This document shows positions 8,034-18,644 of a stretch of DNA of 64,000 bases, one piece after another. The notes beneath the pieces were generated by a model. It did not search any database and was not told the DNA's origin. It saw only the letters and a program-made list of their open reading frames with translations. Source of the stretch: Sinomonas sp. ASV322 (GTDB lineage Bacteria; Actinomycetota; Actinomycetes; Actinomycetales; Micrococcaceae); the NCBI RefSeq assembly GCF_030908245.1, contig NZ_JAVFJJ010000009.1:1-64000 (forward strand), written 5' to 3'. Every line of letters starts with the position of its first letter. Positions within the stretch are counted from its first letter, which is position 1. A program made the translations under genes and the position numbers.

Positions 8034-9371
8034 TCAGAGCAGGGTCATCGGATCGACGGCCCTGCCATTGAGCCACGTCTCGAAGTGAGCGTGGCAGCCC
8101 GTCGAATTGCCCGTGCTGCCCGAGTAGGCGATGAGCTGTCCTTGCGCGACGTTCTGCCCCGGCCCCACGACGACACTCGAGTTGTGGTAGTAGACGGTCG
8201 TGAGCGAGTTCCCCTGGATGACGCCGTGCGAGATCATGACCGTCCACCCGCCGCCGCCGTTCGTCCAGCCGCCGACCGTGACGGTGCCGGCCGCCGCCGC
8301 GTAGACCGGGGTTCCGCACGGGGCGCCGAAGTCCACGCCCGTGTGCATGTAGCCGCCGGTGCCGAAAAAGTCGATGGTTCCGGGCGGCGTCGCGCGCCAG
8401 CCGAAGCCGGAGGTGATGGGGATGTCGGACGCGAACGGGTGCCGCAGTCCGAATGCCGACGGCGAGCCGATCTGCGTCGACTGGCCCGCGGCCGCCTGCT
8501 GCGCGAGCCATTGCTCGCGGAGGCGGCGGTCGCGATCGGCGATTTGCGCGGCAACGGCGTCCTGCTGGGATTTGAGGTCCGCGATCTGCTTCTGGATCTC
8601 GGGACGCTGCGCCGCCAGTTGCTGATTGAGCCGGTCGGTGTCCGCGACGAGCTTGTCCACCGCGGCCTTCTTCGCCGCTGCATCGTCGCGGGCCGCCTGC
8701 TCCCGGGCGAGGGCGGCATCGGCCTGGGCCTTGAGGTCGCGGATCTGCTGCTCGACGGCCGCGAGCCTCGCCTCGGCGTTGACGTTGGCCGCAGTCTGCT
8801 GCGTGAGCCGCTCGAGCGTCGCGTTCTGGGTCCGGAGGGCCTGATCGGCGAGGTCGATGCTGTCGGGGAGACTCCCGCCGCCGGCGCCTCCGAAGATGAG
8901 GCTCAGGTTCGACGGCACGCCGCCTGACTTATACGCCTGCGTCGCGATCTGCCCGATGAGCTTCCTGGTCTCCTCGGCCTTTCCGCGGTCCTCGGCGAGC
9001 TGCTGGGTGATCTTGGCCTTGTCCTGCTGCGCCGCGTCGACGCGGATCGCGAGTGCCTCGGCCTCCTTGGTCGCGGCGGCGACGCGTCCCTGCGCCTCGA
9101 CGAGCGCCTGCTGGGCGCCCGGAATCTGGGCGCGATAGTTCGCAAGATCCGCCGCGGACTGCTGGATGCGGCCATCGAGGAATTCGAGCGACGACTGGAC
9201 CTGCTGGGCCTGCTGGTCGAGCTGGGCCTTCTGGTTGTCGAGATCGTCGGCGCGAGCCGGGCCCGAGGCGACGAGGCTCAGAGCCAGGGCGACGACGGCG
9301 AGCGCGGCGGGGCGTCGAAAGCGAGCCGCGGCCCTGGACCCGTGCGTCGGCGTGCGATTCTCGGAAGCCAT
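8034..9371 (-). CDS. Secreted coiled-coil M23 murein endopeptidase (EnvC/RipC-like)
   Basis: This 445-residue protein has a Tat/Sec-like signal sequence (1-41, ending near GPARADD), a long coiled coil (45-285, rich in Gln/Ala/Lys) and a C-terminal LytM/M23 domain (about 305-445). The zinc ligands are visible as HTGVD (His and Asp) and the CHAHFE segment (HxH), so the peptidase is probably active. It starts 1 base after ftsX. FtsEX-controlled hydrolases with coiled coils (EnvC, PcsB, RipC) act at the septum, and the context supports that FtsEX activates this one. The coiled coil is the expected docking region for the FtsX outer loop. Confidence 0.88.
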   Translation of the reverse strand: MASENRTPTHGSRAAARFRRPAALAVVALALSLVASGPARADDLDNQKAQLDQQAQQVQSSLEFLDGRIQQSAADLANYRAQIPGAQQALVEAQGRVAAATKEAEALAIRVDAAQQDKAKITQQLAEDRGKAEETRKLIGQIATQAYKSGGVPSNLSLIFGGAGGGSLPDSIDLADQALRTQNATLERLTQQTAANVNAEARLAAVEQQIRDLKAQADAALAREQAARDDAAAKKAAVDKLVADTDRLNQQLAAQRPEIQKQIADLKSQQDAVAAQIADRDRRLREQWLAQQAAAGQSTQIGSPSAFGLRHPFASDIPITSGFGWRATPPGTIDFFGTGGYMHTGVDFGAPCGTPVYAAAAGTVTVGGWTNGGGGWTVMISHGVIQGNSLTTVYYHNSSVVVGPGQNVAQGQLIAYSGSTGNSTGCHAHFETWLNGRAVDPMTLL

Positions 9372-9372
9372 G

Positions 9373-10286
9373 TCAGACCTTCAGGTAGCGTCGGAGGGTC
9401 ACGAGGGACGAGACGCCCGCGAGGACGACGCTCAGACCGATGAGCAGCGGCACGAGGATGAGAACCTGGGCCGGCGAGATGAAGGCCGTGTCCGGGTACT
9501 GCTTCGCGAGCACGTCGCCGAGGAAGAACTTCGCGACGGCCCACAGCGTCGCGGAGGCGAGCACCGCTCCGACGACGGCGGAGATGACGCCTTCGAGGAC
9601 GAACGGCAGCTGGATCACCAACTTCGAGGCTCCCACGAGTCGCATGATGCCAGTTTCGCGCCGACGGCTGAATGCGGAAAGTCTGATGGTGGTGCCGATG
9701 AGAAGAATTGCGCACACGATCATGACGCCCGCGACGACGATCGCCACCACCGATGCCTGATTCATGACGGTGAAGAGCCGCTCGAGCAGCTGGCGCTGAT
9801 CGATGACCGTCTCGACGCCAGGTCGCGACGAGAACGTCTCGCTGATGATCTGGTACTTCTCCGGGTCCTTGAGATTGATGCGGAAGGACGCGGGGAGCTG
9901 GTCCGGCGTCACCGAGTCGACGATCGGCGAATTCGCGAACTGTTCCTTGAAGTGCTGGTAGGCCTCGGTCTGGGATTCGAAGTGGTAGTCGTTGACGTAT
10001 TGGGCGACGGCGGGCGACTCAAGGAGCGCCTTGATCGACTTCTGCTGATCCGGGGTGACGGGCCCGCTCGCGCAGCCCGCCGACGTCGAGCCTTGGCCGC
10101 ACAGGAAGATCGCGACCTGGACCTTGTCGTACCAATAGCCCTTGAGCTGGCTGATCTGGAGCTGAAGCATTCCCGCTGCGCCCACGAACGTGAGGGACAC
10201 GAATGTCACGAGGATGACCGAGACGACCATCGAGAGATTCCGACGGAGACCGCTCGTGATCTCGCCCAGGATGAAAGCGAGCCGCA

Positions 10287-10287
<1 letters not shown>
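9373..10287 (-). CDS. ftsX: Cell-division ABC transporter permease FtsX
   Basis: This 304-residue protein has the FtsX layout. A short cytoplasmic start is followed by TM1 (about 21-44), a large extracellular loop (45-170) with two Cys (in LCGQGSTSAGCAS), and three further helices near 178-200, 225-252 and 270-295. FtsX works with FtsE to transmit ATP hydrolysis to murein hydrolases outside the membrane. Its start overlaps the ftsE stop by one base, and the M23 hydrolase gene follows after one base, so the three form an operon. The loop Cys pair may form a disulfide. Confidence 0.95.
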
Positions 10288-11069
<782 letters not shown>

Positions 11070-11330
11070 GGCACTTCCGGCCCGGCGGGACGCGTCGCCG
11101 CATCCAACACCGGCGCACGGGCGCAGTCAGGGGGACGGAATGCGCCGGCTGCTCGACTATAGGCATGGAATGGGAGTTTCGTGGAGGTCCCCCGCGGCGT
11201 GTTGCCGAGTCCTTGGATAAGTCTTGGGAGAACTTTGCCGTCGCCAGCGGCGATTTGACGAATGTGACTCTTGGTGCGAGAGGGACCAAAGTTCTATCCT
11301 TCGGGAGGGGAGATACGGGGGGGAGCCTGC

Positions 11331-12923
11331 ATGAAACGATGGGCGGCACGGGCCGCGGTCTTCTTGGCGTCGCTGGCGATGGTCACGTCATCGAGCGCTC
11401 TCCCGATCAGCTCCGGCACGCCGACTCCCCCAGCCGCCACGGCCCTGACGGCCCAGCCCGCCGACTCCGGGCCACCCGCCGTCGTCCTCGGCCCGTCGTC
11501 GTCGGCCGCCGCGGTGGCCGACACCGCGCACGCACCACTCGAAGCCTCCGTGACGAATATCCAGCCGCTCGATACGAGCCATCTGGTCCGCGACGACAAT
11601 TCGCCGCAGATCACGGCAGTCTTCGACGCGATCAACGCGTATCGGGCCTCGCTCGGCCTCGGGAAGGTCTACTACCATCCGACGGTCGCTGGCATGGCCC
11701 AAGAATGGTCGGACAGCATCGCGTCGCGGGAAGTCATCGAGCACCGCGCCAACTTCTGGACCGATCCGCGCGCACTCTCGCCGAACAACGGCGCGGGAGA
11801 GGTCATCGCGGTGCGGTGGGACCGGGACGCCGCCCAACTCGTCGCGTGGTGGAAGACCTCGCCGCCCCACAACGCGATCCTGACGGATCCCCGGCTCAAC
11901 GTCATGGGGATCGGGATCACGTTCACGGACGGCAACTGGGCCACCACGCCCAACCGGTACACGATGTGGGGCGTCGTCGACTTCTTCGGCTACACGAAGC
12001 TTCCGAGCGGCACGCTCGCGGCGCCGTCGTCACCCGCTCCCCCAAGCCCGCCCTCTCCCCCGACGACGCCCTCTCCCCCGACGACACCCGCGCCGCCCGG
12101 AACTGCGGCGAACCCGGGATCGATCGCCTTCACGCCGACCATGTGCGATCCGATCGCCCGGCACATGCCCCCCACTCAGGACCTTCGCCGCGCGTCCGTC
12201 CGCGGTCCTGCGGACGCGGTCGCGGTCGACGCGTCGGGCACCGTGTGGGACTACCCGGCGACCGGGGCTGGCGGCCTCGGCCCGCGCACCGCCATCGCAA
12301 CTGCTCCCCCGGGGACAGTGCGCGTCCTGACGACCGACTGGGACCGGGACGGCGTCTACGATCTTCTCGCCCAAGGCCCCGACGGGCGGATCACGCTGCT
12401 TCCGGGCAAGGTCGACGGCGGATTCGGCGCCGGGATCGTCCTAGGGCAGTCCGGCTGGGCCCCGTACGGCCTGGCGGTGGGCGAATGGTGCGCCCGGAAT
12501 CGCCTGCCCCAGCTCCTCGCCCGCGATTCGTCGGGCACGGTGTTCCTCTACCCGAACCGTGGCCTCGGCGACCTCGCGCAGCGCACGACGGTGACGGCCG
12601 TGTCGTCGTCGTCCACTCTTGCCATGGCCGACGTCGACGGCGACGGGTTCGCAGACCTTCTGACGCTCGACGGCGGAATCCTCACCATGCGCCGCGGCAC
12701 CGGCGACGTCACCCTCGCCGCCGACGCGCCCCGGACGCTTGCGACGGACTGGGCAAACGTCCAATCGTTCCGCGTCGTCTCAGGGTTCACACCTGGAAGC
12801 GGACCCGGGATCGTGGCCGTTCGGAGTGACGGCTCGGCGTTCTACGCCGGACTTGTCGGTGGCACCCTCGGAGCCGCCGTCCCGCTCCCCGGAAACTACG
12901 CGGGGCTCACGCTCGCAGGTTAG
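11331..12923 (+). CDS. Secreted CAP/SCP-domain protein with C-terminal FG-GAP-like repeats
   Basis: This 530-residue exported protein starts at ATG 11331, after GGGGGGAG, with a classic signal peptide ([17 protein letters not shown]). An upstream in-frame GTG would add 20 residues before the signal and is rejected. A CAP domain spans about 80-225, with EHRANFW and PHNAILTDP matching the family His/Glu cleft. A Pro/Ser linker follows (230-265). The C-terminal half (270-530) repeats D-x-D-x-D-G segments ([24 protein letters not shown]), characteristic of Ca-binding FG-GAP/VCBS propeller blades. CAP proteins bind lipids or glycans in bacteria, often with unclear function. The gene ends 4 bases inside the convergent prfB. 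Confidence 0.8.
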   Translation: MKRWAARAAVFLASLAMVTSSSALPISSGTPTPPAATALTAQPADSGPPAVVLGPSSSAAAVADTAHAPLEASVTNIQPLDTSHLVRDDNSPQITAVFDAINAYRASLGLGKVYYHPTVAGMAQEWSDSIASREVIEHRANFWTDPRALSPNNGAGEVIAVRWDRDAAQLVAWWKTSPPHNAILTDPRLNVMGIGITFTDGNWATTPNRYTMWGVVDFFGYTKLPSGTLAAPSSPAPPSPPSPPTTPSPPTTPAPPGTAANPGSIAFTPTMCDPIARHMPPTQDLRRASVRGPADAVAVDASGTVWDYPATGAGGLGPRTAIATAPPGTVRVLTTDWDRDGVYDLLAQGPDGRITLLPGKVDGGFGAGIVLGQSGWAPYGLAVGEWCARNRLPQLLARDSSGTVFLYPNRGLGDLAQRTTVTAVSSSSTLAMADVDGDGFADLLTLDGGILTMRRGTGDVTLAADAPRTLATDWANVQSFRVVSGFTPGSGPGIVAVRSDGSAFYAGLVGGTLGAAVPLPGNYAGLTLAG

Positions 12924-14038
12924 CTCTCGGCTGCCTGGCGCTGTGACGCGCGCCAGCGGATGCCAGCGTCGATGAAGTCGTCGATCTCCCCGTCCAGCAC
13001 GGACGCGGGGTTGCCGACCTCATGTTCCGTCCGGAGGTCCTTGACCATCTGGTATGGATTGAGGACGTAGGAGCGCATCTGGTCGCCCCACGACGCCTTG
13101 ACGTCTCCCGCGAGCGCCTTCTTCTCGGCGTCCTCCTGCTCCTTCTTGACGAGGAGGAGCCTCGACTGGAGCACGCGCATCGCGGCGGCACGGTTCTGGA
13201 TCTGCGACTTCTCGTTCTGCATCGATACGACGATGCCAGTCGGAAGGTGGGTCAGGCGCACGGCGGAGTCCGTCGTGTTGACCGACTGTCCGCCCGGGCC
13301 CGACGAGCGGAAGACGTCGACGCGGATCTCGTTGTCCGGGATCTCGATCGAGTCGGTCTGCTCGATGAGCGGGATCACCTCGACCGCGGCGAAGGACGTC
13401 TGGCGGCGACCCTGGTTGTCGAAGGGGCTGATGCGCACGAGGCGATGAGTGCCGGCCTCGACGGAGAGCGTCCCGTAGGCGAAGGGCGCATTGACCTCGA
13501 ACGTGGCCGACTTGATGCCGGCCTCTTCGGCGTACGAGGTGTCCATGACCTTCGTCGAGTAGCCGTGCCGCTCGGCCCAGCGGAGGTACATGCGCATGAG
13601 CATCTCGGCGAAGTCCGCGGCGTCCACGCCGCCGGCCCCCGAGCGAATCGTCACGACGGCCTCGCGCTCGTCGTAGTCGCCGTTGAGGAGAGTCACGACC
13701 TCGAGCTCTTCGAGTGACTTGCGGATCGACTCGAGCTCCTTGGCAGCCTCCGCGAGGGAATCGGCGTCGCCCTCTTCGTTGGCGAGCTCGACGAGGACCT
13801 CGAGGTCATCGATGCGAGTTCCAAGCTTCTCGACCCGCTCGAGTTCCGACTGACGGTGCGACAGGCGCGACGTCACCTGCTGGGCCTTGCTCGGGTCGTC
13901 CCACAGGTCGGGCGCTCCGGCGGCCTCGCTGAGATCGGCGATCTCCGCGCGCAGCGCCTCGACGTCGGTCACCTGCTCGATGGACCCGTGGGTGGTGCGA
14001 AGGGCGCGGATTTCTGCGGGAAAGTCGATCTCAGCCAT
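12920..14038 (-). CDS. prfB: Peptide chain release factor 2
   Basis: RF2 (372 residues) releases polypeptides at UGA and UAA. The stop-recognition tripeptide SPF is visible in [11 protein letters not shown] and the catalytic GGQ in [10 protein letters not shown]. The frame is continuous from ATG, with GGAGGG two bases upstream, so the programmed +1 frameshift used by many bacteria is absent. The gene is upstream of ftsE in the same orientation, but the divergent CAP gene lies between them. Its 3' end overlaps the convergent CAP gene by 4 bases. Confidence 0.97.
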   Translation of the reverse strand: MAEIDFPAEIRALRTTHGSIEQVTDVEALRAEIADLSEAAGAPDLWDDPSKAQQVTSRLSHRQSELERVEKLGTRIDDLEVLVELANEEGDADSLAEAAKELESIRKSLEELEVVTLLNGDYDEREAVVTIRSGAGGVDAADFAEMLMRMYLRWAERHGYSTKVMDTSYAEEAGIKSATFEVNAPFAYGTLSVEAGTHRLVRISPFDNQGRRQTSFAAVEVIPLIEQTDSIEIPDNEIRVDVFRSSGPGGQSVNTTDSAVRLTHLPTGIVVSMQNEKSQIQNRAAAMRVLQSRLLLVKKEQEDAEKKALAGDVKASWGDQMRSYVLNPYQMVKDLRTEHEVGNPASVLDGEIDDFIDAGIRWRASQRQAAES

Positions 14039-14062
14039 AACCCTCCAAGATTACGCCATCGG

Positions 14063-14512
14063 CTAGCGGGTCAGGCGCGCTCGGGCCGTCGACGTCGCCT
14101 CGATCTGGACGCCGTCCGGCATGAGCATGCTTACGAGGGGCACGCGAGCGACGGCGGAGAGGGTCACCTGGGCGGTGCGCGCGTCGGGCGATCCCGTTGT
14201 GCCCTCGACGGCGAGACCCTCGAACCCCGCGGCGGCCATGTCCGCCGCGAGGTACGTGTTCACGACTGCGCGCACCCGGTCGGTGCCGAGCGCTGCGGCA
14301 GGCGGCCCCTCCCCTTGGGACGCGTCGGCCAGAGTGAAGCTGTCCGCGGCCGCCTGCGCTGCGCCGTCGGCGACGGAGAGGAGCTTCTTGTGCTCGATAT
14401 GGATTGCCGATACCCCCGTCACGACGCCGGCAACGAGCAGACAGAGGATCGCGTAGCCGATGATGAGGATCGTGAGCTGGCCGGATTCGTCGACTCTCGC
14501 CGTGCAGTTCAA
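14063..14512 (-). CDS. TadG-like pilus-assembly protein
   Basis: This 149-residue protein has one N-terminal transmembrane helix (residues 10-38: GQLTILIIGYAILCLLVAGV) preceded by an Asp/Glu-Ser-Gly motif (DESGQ), as in TadG/Rv3660-type putative Flp pilus proteins of actinobacteria. The rest is an Ala-rich extracellular domain. Its start overlaps the previous gene stop by 4 bases (ATGA), making it the last gene of the tad operon. It is probably a minor pseudopilin or assembly factor; the exact role is not known. Confidence 0.7.
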   Translation of the reverse strand: MNCTARVDESGQLTILIIGYAILCLLVAGVVTGVSAIHIEHKKLLSVADGAAQAAADSFTLADASQGEGPPAAALGTDRVRAVVNTYLAADMAAAGFEGLAVEGTTGSPDARTAQVTLSAVARVPLVSMLMPDGVQIEATSTARARLTR

Positions 14513-15003
14513 CGGAACCTCCCGACGATCTGGGTCGCGCTCGAGCTCACTCGGCCAGCCGTGAGCTGGCTGTCACCGAGCGACGGTACGAGCGGGAGCG
14601 GCGCCTCGACGACTACTGTCACCGTGACAGCTGTTCCGGATTCGAGGCACACGGCTCGGTCGCAGGAGATCTCAAGTGACGCCCTGGACTCGGCCATGCC
14701 GAAGTCCGCGACAGCCATGCGGAGCGCGGCCTCTGCGGCTGCGTGGCCGGATCTGGCGTCATGGGCCCGCACGAAGACCTTCGCTGCGTGATCGGCCGCT
14801 CCTGCCGCCGCGAACGAGGCACCTTGGAGGACCCCGACGCCGAGGACGAAATACACGATCGGAACCAAAAGGAGCCCGCCCAGCATCACGAATTCAACCG
14901 CTGCGCTCCCAGACTCGCGGTGTTCATCTGCTCTGAAGCTGGCCGACGCGCCTGCGCTGGCCGACGCACCCCCGCCGGCCGGTGTCTCACGATGCCGGCG
15001 CAT
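14509..15003 (-). CDS. TadE-like pseudopilin
   Basis: This TadE-family protein has a charged, Ala/Ser-rich N terminus, then the TadE signature ESGSAAVEFVMLGGLLLVP and one transmembrane helix. A Cys pair (ISCDRAVCLE) lies in the outer domain. ATG at 15003 overlaps the preceding gene by only 17 bases and gives 164 residues. A GTG at 15063 has a better AGAGG site but would overlap by 77 bases. TadE/F proteins are processed like prepilins and are needed for Flp pilus assembly. It lies between two related tad genes. Confidence 0.72.
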   Translation of the reverse strand: MRRHRETPAGGGASASAGASASFRADEHRESGSAAVEFVMLGGLLLVPIVYFVLGVGVLQGASFAAAGAADHAAKVFVRAHDARSGHAAAEAALRMAVADFGMAESRASLEISCDRAVCLESGTAVTVTVVVEAPLPLVPSLGDSQLTAGRVSSSATQIVGRFR

Positions 15004-15376
15004 GGCCAGCCACTTCGATCGCCCCACCCGGACCAAGAAGTCCGATGACCGGGAGTGGCGCACGGATTCGCACCTCTATCGCATCGATGCCCCCGATGTT
15101 CGCCTCAAGCACGGAGATGTCCGACGCATAGGAAGGGCCGATCGAAGAGCTCACGAGGTCCGCGGCCCGCTCGCGCGCGTGCTCGCGGCTCCGGTCTGCG
15201 AGCGCACCGTAGCGGGCCGCCGACGCCGCCGCGTCGACGAGGCAGTTCCGCACATGCAAGATCAGTGCCAGCTGAACGATGCCCAATGCGAGCAACGTGG
15301 CAAGGCTGCCCACGAGCACGAAGTCGGTGGCAGCCGATCCCCGCTCCCGTTCCTCTCGTTCCACCGGGGAACCCAT
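14987..15376 (-). CDS. TadE-family pilus-assembly protein
   Basis: This 129-residue protein has the motif ERGSAATDFVLVGSLATLLA near residue 10, where the acidic residue before the hydrophobic helix (TadE: E-x(n)-AAxEF) appears as D. One membrane helix (17-40) is followed by an Ala-rich outer domain. It starts 6 bases after the stop of the small pilin-like gene and is clearly part of the tad operon. No enzymatic activity is expected. Confidence 0.72.
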   Translation of the reverse strand: MGSPVEREERERGSAATDFVLVGSLATLLALGIVQLALILHVRNCLVDAAASAARYGALADRSREHARERAADLVSSSIGPSYASDISVLEANIGGIDAIEVRIRAPLPVIGLLGPGGAIEVAGHAPAS

Positions 15377-15382
15377 ATCCGC

Positions 15383-15604
15383 CTACTTGCTGACCTTGCT
15401 GATGGCCTGCCTGAACAGGCCCTCGAGCGCCGGCGAGGCAATGGCAAGGAGCCCCATCACGAGGACAGCGCTCATCAAGGTGATCATCACCCATCCCGGC
15501 ACGTCGCCTCGTTCGCGTTCATTCCGCCGGGCCCAGGCTCGCTGAACAAGCGCGCCGACGATCCAGTGGTACGCGTTCGCAGCCTGCAGGCTGATCCTGT
15601 TCAT
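15383..15604 (-). CDS. Small Flp-pilin-like membrane protein
   Basis: This 73-residue peptide has a basic N-terminal half (1-34) and one hydrophobic helix (36-58: GWVMITLMSAVLVMGLLAI) ending in a short amphipathic tail. Position (after tadC, before tadE), size and topology match a type IVb Flp pilin or its actinobacterial substitute. The canonical G-[AT]-x-A-[VI]-E-Y processing motif is absent: DVPGWVMITL occupies that place. A GGGGGAG site precedes the ATG. It is the best candidate for the major pilin subunit here, with caution. Confidence 0.55.
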   Translation of the reverse strand: MNRISLQAANAYHWIVGALVQRAWARRNERERGDVPGWVMITLMSAVLVMGLLAIASPALEGLFRQAISKVSK

Positions 15605-15628
15605 TTCTCCCCCAATGTGTGTGGTGTT

Positions 15629-16570
15629 CTAGGTCGCAATGGTGATCGCCGCGATGCCGGGAAACACGGCGAAGAGCACGGTGAGCGGAAGGATGCCGAA
15701 CACGAGCGGCGCCATCATCCCGATTTCCTTACGGCCGGCCGCCTCCATGAGCTCTCGCTTGGCGAGGTCGCGGACGTCCTGGGCCTGCGCCCTGAGGACG
15801 TCCGCGAGAGGGGTCCCGCGTTCGACGGCGACAACGAGGCCGTCCACAAAGCGCGTGATCGGCGAGAGACCGACTCGATCCGCCATGCCGTGGAGCGCGC
15901 GAGCCAGTGGCGTGCCGGAACGTACGTCGGCCAGTGCGCGACGGAATTCCTCGGCGAGGGCTCCGTGCGTGAGCCGCGACGTCCGGTCAAGAGCGCCGGC
16001 TGCAGTCTCGCCGGCCCCAACCGCGAGGGCCATCATGTCGGCAACGGCGGGAAACTCGGCGAGGATGCGCTGCCTCCGGCGTTGGATGGCTGAGCTGAGG
16101 ACGTAGTCCCGCACCATAAATCCCGCGGCCGTGGAGGCCAGAATCATGAGCAGCCCTGCCAGGATGTTGATCCGCCCCGAGAGCCCGAGCCACACAACGG
16201 TCGCCGTCGAACCGGCGAAGCCCACGCCTGACCAGACAAGTTGTTCAGCACGGAAATCAAAGGGAGTCTTGACCAATCCTGCTTCGGCAAGTCGTTTCGC
16301 AAGCGCTGCGCTCCCGACGTTGAAGCGAGACAGCCACGTCACGGCCTCGCGGAGGAGCGGTTGCGCTATCCGCTCAAGCGGCCCGAAGGGCACGACGGGG
16401 CTTGTCGCTTCGCGCAGCAGTCGCGACGAGGCGTCGAGCGAACGCAGCTGGGGCGCCACCCGTTCTGTGAAGGTGGTCCGCCGCATGGCAGGTAGGCGAA
16501 CGTAGACAAGCCACAAGCCAAATCCCAGCACTCCGCCAGCCAGAACGGCGAGCGCGGTGAGTCCGCTCAT
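15629..16570 (-). CDS. tadC: TadC-like type II secretion F-domain protein
   Basis: This 313-residue inner-membrane platform protein has an N-terminal helix (4-24), a central cytoplasmic T2SSF domain (with RRRQRILAEFPAVADMMALA) and C-terminal helices ending in PLTVLFAVFPGIAAITIAT. TadB and TadC form the platform on which the TadA ATPase assembles Flp pili. ATG at 16570 overlaps the tadB stop by 4 bases (ATGA). The longer frame upstream lies inside tadB and is rejected. Confidence 0.88.
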   Translation of the reverse strand: MSGLTALAVLAGGVLGFGLWLVYVRLPAMRRTTFTERVAPQLRSLDASSRLLREATSPVVPFGPLERIAQPLLREAVTWLSRFNVGSAALAKRLAEAGLVKTPFDFRAEQLVWSGVGFAGSTATVVWLGLSGRINILAGLLMILASTAAGFMVRDYVLSSAIQRRRQRILAEFPAVADMMALAVGAGETAAGALDRTSRLTHGALAEEFRRALADVRSGTPLARALHGMADRVGLSPITRFVDGLVVAVERGTPLADVLRAQAQDVRDLAKRELMEAAGRKEIGMMAPLVFGILPLTVLFAVFPGIAAITIAT

Positions 16571-17421
16571 CCGAGAACCCTCTGTTCTTGGGGCAGGGCA
16601 CCGATGCGCAGCATGAGCCGGTAGCAGACGACCGAGACGGCGAGTCCTCCGCCGAGCACGGCCATACCGAGCGGCGTGGAGTACGCCACCATGGCTTCCG
16701 GGCGTGTCGCCAGCAGGAGGAGGACCGCCCACGGGGCTGCGACGGCGAGCCTGGCCCCGTTGACGGTCCATGACTGACGGGCCTCGAGTTCGCTGCGGGT
16801 CCTTGCACTCTCTCGCAGGAACTCGGCGAGGGTGCCGAGGAGGCGCCCAAGATCCGATCCCCCGACTTCCCGCGTGAGTCGAAGGGCCTCGACGATGCGG
16901 TCGGCAACGGGATCGGCGAGCCGTTCCTTGAGGTTGTCCAAGGCTGCTCCGAAGCGTCCGCCGGCCCGGTAGTCGGCCGCGAACTCAAGGAACACCAACC
17001 GAAGCGGAACGGGCCCCTTGTCGCCGAGCTGGATGAGGGCCTCCGGAAGCGGAAGACCCGCGCGAATGGCTGAGCGAAGGTGATCAACGGCGTCGGGCCA
17101 GTGCTCGCGAAGGAGCGCCGCGCGCCGTCGTGCCTGCCATCTGACCAAGGCGACGGGAAGCCACGACGCGAACAATCCGAAGCACACAGCAACGGGCCAA
17201 GCCGACGTTGCCACGAAGAGCCCCAAGGCCACAAAGGCGCCGAGGCCAATTGCCGAGGCAACGAAGCCAACCGGCGTGACCCGATCGATGCCCGCGCGCC
17301 TCAAGAGGGCGGCGATCCTTCCGTCGCGGCGCGTCCTCCGAGCACGCGCAGGCGTATCCCAGCATGACCACCACACGAAGAACAGGCCGATCCCGCCGAT
17401 GAAGCCGATAGCCGCTGCCAT
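16567..17421 (-). CDS. tadB: TadB-like pilus-assembly platform protein
   Basis: This 284-residue T2SSF-domain protein has N-terminal helices (4-20 and 53-90) and a cytoplasmic core with the family pattern AALLREHWPDAVDHLRSAIR and LPLPEALIQLG. Two C-terminal helices lie near 224-270. It starts directly at the tadA stop, so translation is coupled. With TadC it forms the membrane platform of the Tad machine. Confidence 0.88.
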   Translation of the reverse strand: MAAAIGFIGGIGLFFVWWSCWDTPARARRTRRDGRIAALLRRAGIDRVTPVGFVASAIGLGAFVALGLFVATSAWPVAVCFGLFASWLPVALVRWQARRRAALLREHWPDAVDHLRSAIRAGLPLPEALIQLGDKGPVPLRLVFLEFAADYRAGGRFGAALDNLKERLADPVADRIVEALRLTREVGGSDLGRLLGTLAEFLRESARTRSELEARQSWTVNGARLAVAAPWAVLLLLATRPEAMVAYSTPLGMAVLGGGLAVSVVCYRLMLRIGALPQEQRVLG

Positions 17422-18644
17422 CAGGCCGCCTCAAGAAGAGCCGCCACGTCAACCCCTGCTCGGGCGAACTTCTCGGACTTCGGAACGCCGACCGAATGGG
17501 GCCGCAGCGTCCCTCCTTCGAGCACGAACACCGAAGCCATCTCGATGACGCCATTCTCGACCCGAGAGCCGACCGCAAGGATCTCTTCGACGTAGCGCCC
17601 ACCGTCGCGGCGTCGGGCACAATGCACCACCAGATCGATGCACGCCGCAACGGTCGGAACGACGAAGGAACTCGAAATGTTCTCGCCCGCGAGAAGCGGG
17701 AGCGTGCAGAGCTTGGTCACAGCATCCCTAGCCGAGTTCGCGTGCACCGTGCACATTCCGGGCATGCCAGAGTTCAAGGCAATGAGCATGTCGAGGCTCT
17801 CGGCCTCCCGGACCTCGCCCACGACAAGCCTGTCCGGGCGCATTCGCAGCGCTTCCTTGACAAGACGCCGCAGCGGGATCTCCCCCGTGCCCTCGAGATT
17901 CGGCTGGCGGCACTGCAGCCCCACTACGTCCCTCAGAGGAAACTGGAGTTCAAAGATCTCCTCCACGGTGATAACGCGCTCCCGCGAGCCGATCGATGCT
18001 CCAAGGCAGTTGAGCATGGTGGTCTTGCCCGCTTGGGTGGCCCCGGAGACCAGGACATTGAGCCCACCGGAAACTGCTGCCGCCAAGAAGCGCGCCGACT
18101 CCGCAGTCAAGGAACCCAGCTCGACAAGATGATCGAGGCGGGACGCCCGGGCAATGAATTTCCGGATGTTCACCGCCCAATGGCGCCTCGTGACGTCTGG
18201 AATGACGACGTGGAGGCGTGACCCGTCCGGCAGTGAAGCATCGACGAACGGGCTTGAAAGATCCAGCCGTCGGCCCGAGGTCTTGAGCATCCGCTCGACC
18301 AGATTGCGAACCTGCTGGTCGGTGAGCGTCACCGACGTGAGTTCGGATTCGCCATTTCGGGCCACGAAGACCTCATGCGGGGCGTTGATCCAGATCTCCT
18401 CGATCGTCGGATCCTCGAGAAATGGCTGGAGGGGACCGTACCCGGCCACCGCGTCGAACACCTGCTTGCGTGCCCGTTCGAGAGCGCCGACCGGGGGGAC
18501 GGCGCCAAGGAGAGCCCTTTCGTCGTAGTCCGCGACTGCTTCATCGATGAGCCGACGGACCTCGGCTGGATCGTGGAACGGATCGATGCCGCGCACGCGA
18601 ATGAGCTCGCGCACCTCTTCTTCGACGATCTGTATGGCGTTCAT
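17421..18644 (-). CDS. tadA: TadA/CpaF-type pilus-assembly ATPase
   Basis: This 407-residue secretion ATPase has an N-terminal domain (1-130) and a RecA-like core. Walker A is SGATQAGKTTM, the Asp box region is ITVEEIFELQF, Walker B lies in RPDRLVVGEVR (GEVREAE), and a His-containing MCTVHANSARDAV motif follows. It powers Flp pilus assembly. ATG 18644 follows a GGGGG stretch; the 17-residue upstream extension is rejected. It is the first gene of the tad operon; no TadZ or CpaB lies beside it, but both types occur at 54.7-56.6 kb. Confidence 0.93.
   Translation of the reverse strand: MNAIQIVEEEVRELIRVRGIDPFHDPAEVRRLIDEAVADYDERALLGAVPPVGALERARKQVFDAVAGYGPLQPFLEDPTIEEIWINAPHEVFVARNGESELTSVTLTDQQVRNLVERMLKTSGRRLDLSSPFVDASLPDGSRLHVVIPDVTRRHWAVNIRKFIARASRLDHLVELGSLTAESARFLAAAVSGGLNVLVSGATQAGKTTMLNCLGASIGSRERVITVEEIFELQFPLRDVVGLQCRQPNLEGTGEIPLRRLVKEALRMRPDRLVVGEVREAESLDMLIALNSGMPGMCTVHANSARDAVTKLCTLPLLAGENISSSFVVPTVAACIDLVVHCARRRDGGRYVEEILAVGSRVENGVIEMASVFVLEGGTLRPHSVGVPKSEKFARAGVDVAALLEAA

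Noticed and set aside
11271-11330. Upstream GTG start for the CAP-domain gene
   Set aside because: It would place 20 residues before a classic signal peptide; ATG 11331 has a GGGGGGAG site.
12920-14038. Programmed frameshift in prfB
   Set aside because: The frame is continuous from ATG through the SPF and GGQ motifs with no internal in-frame UGA and shift site.
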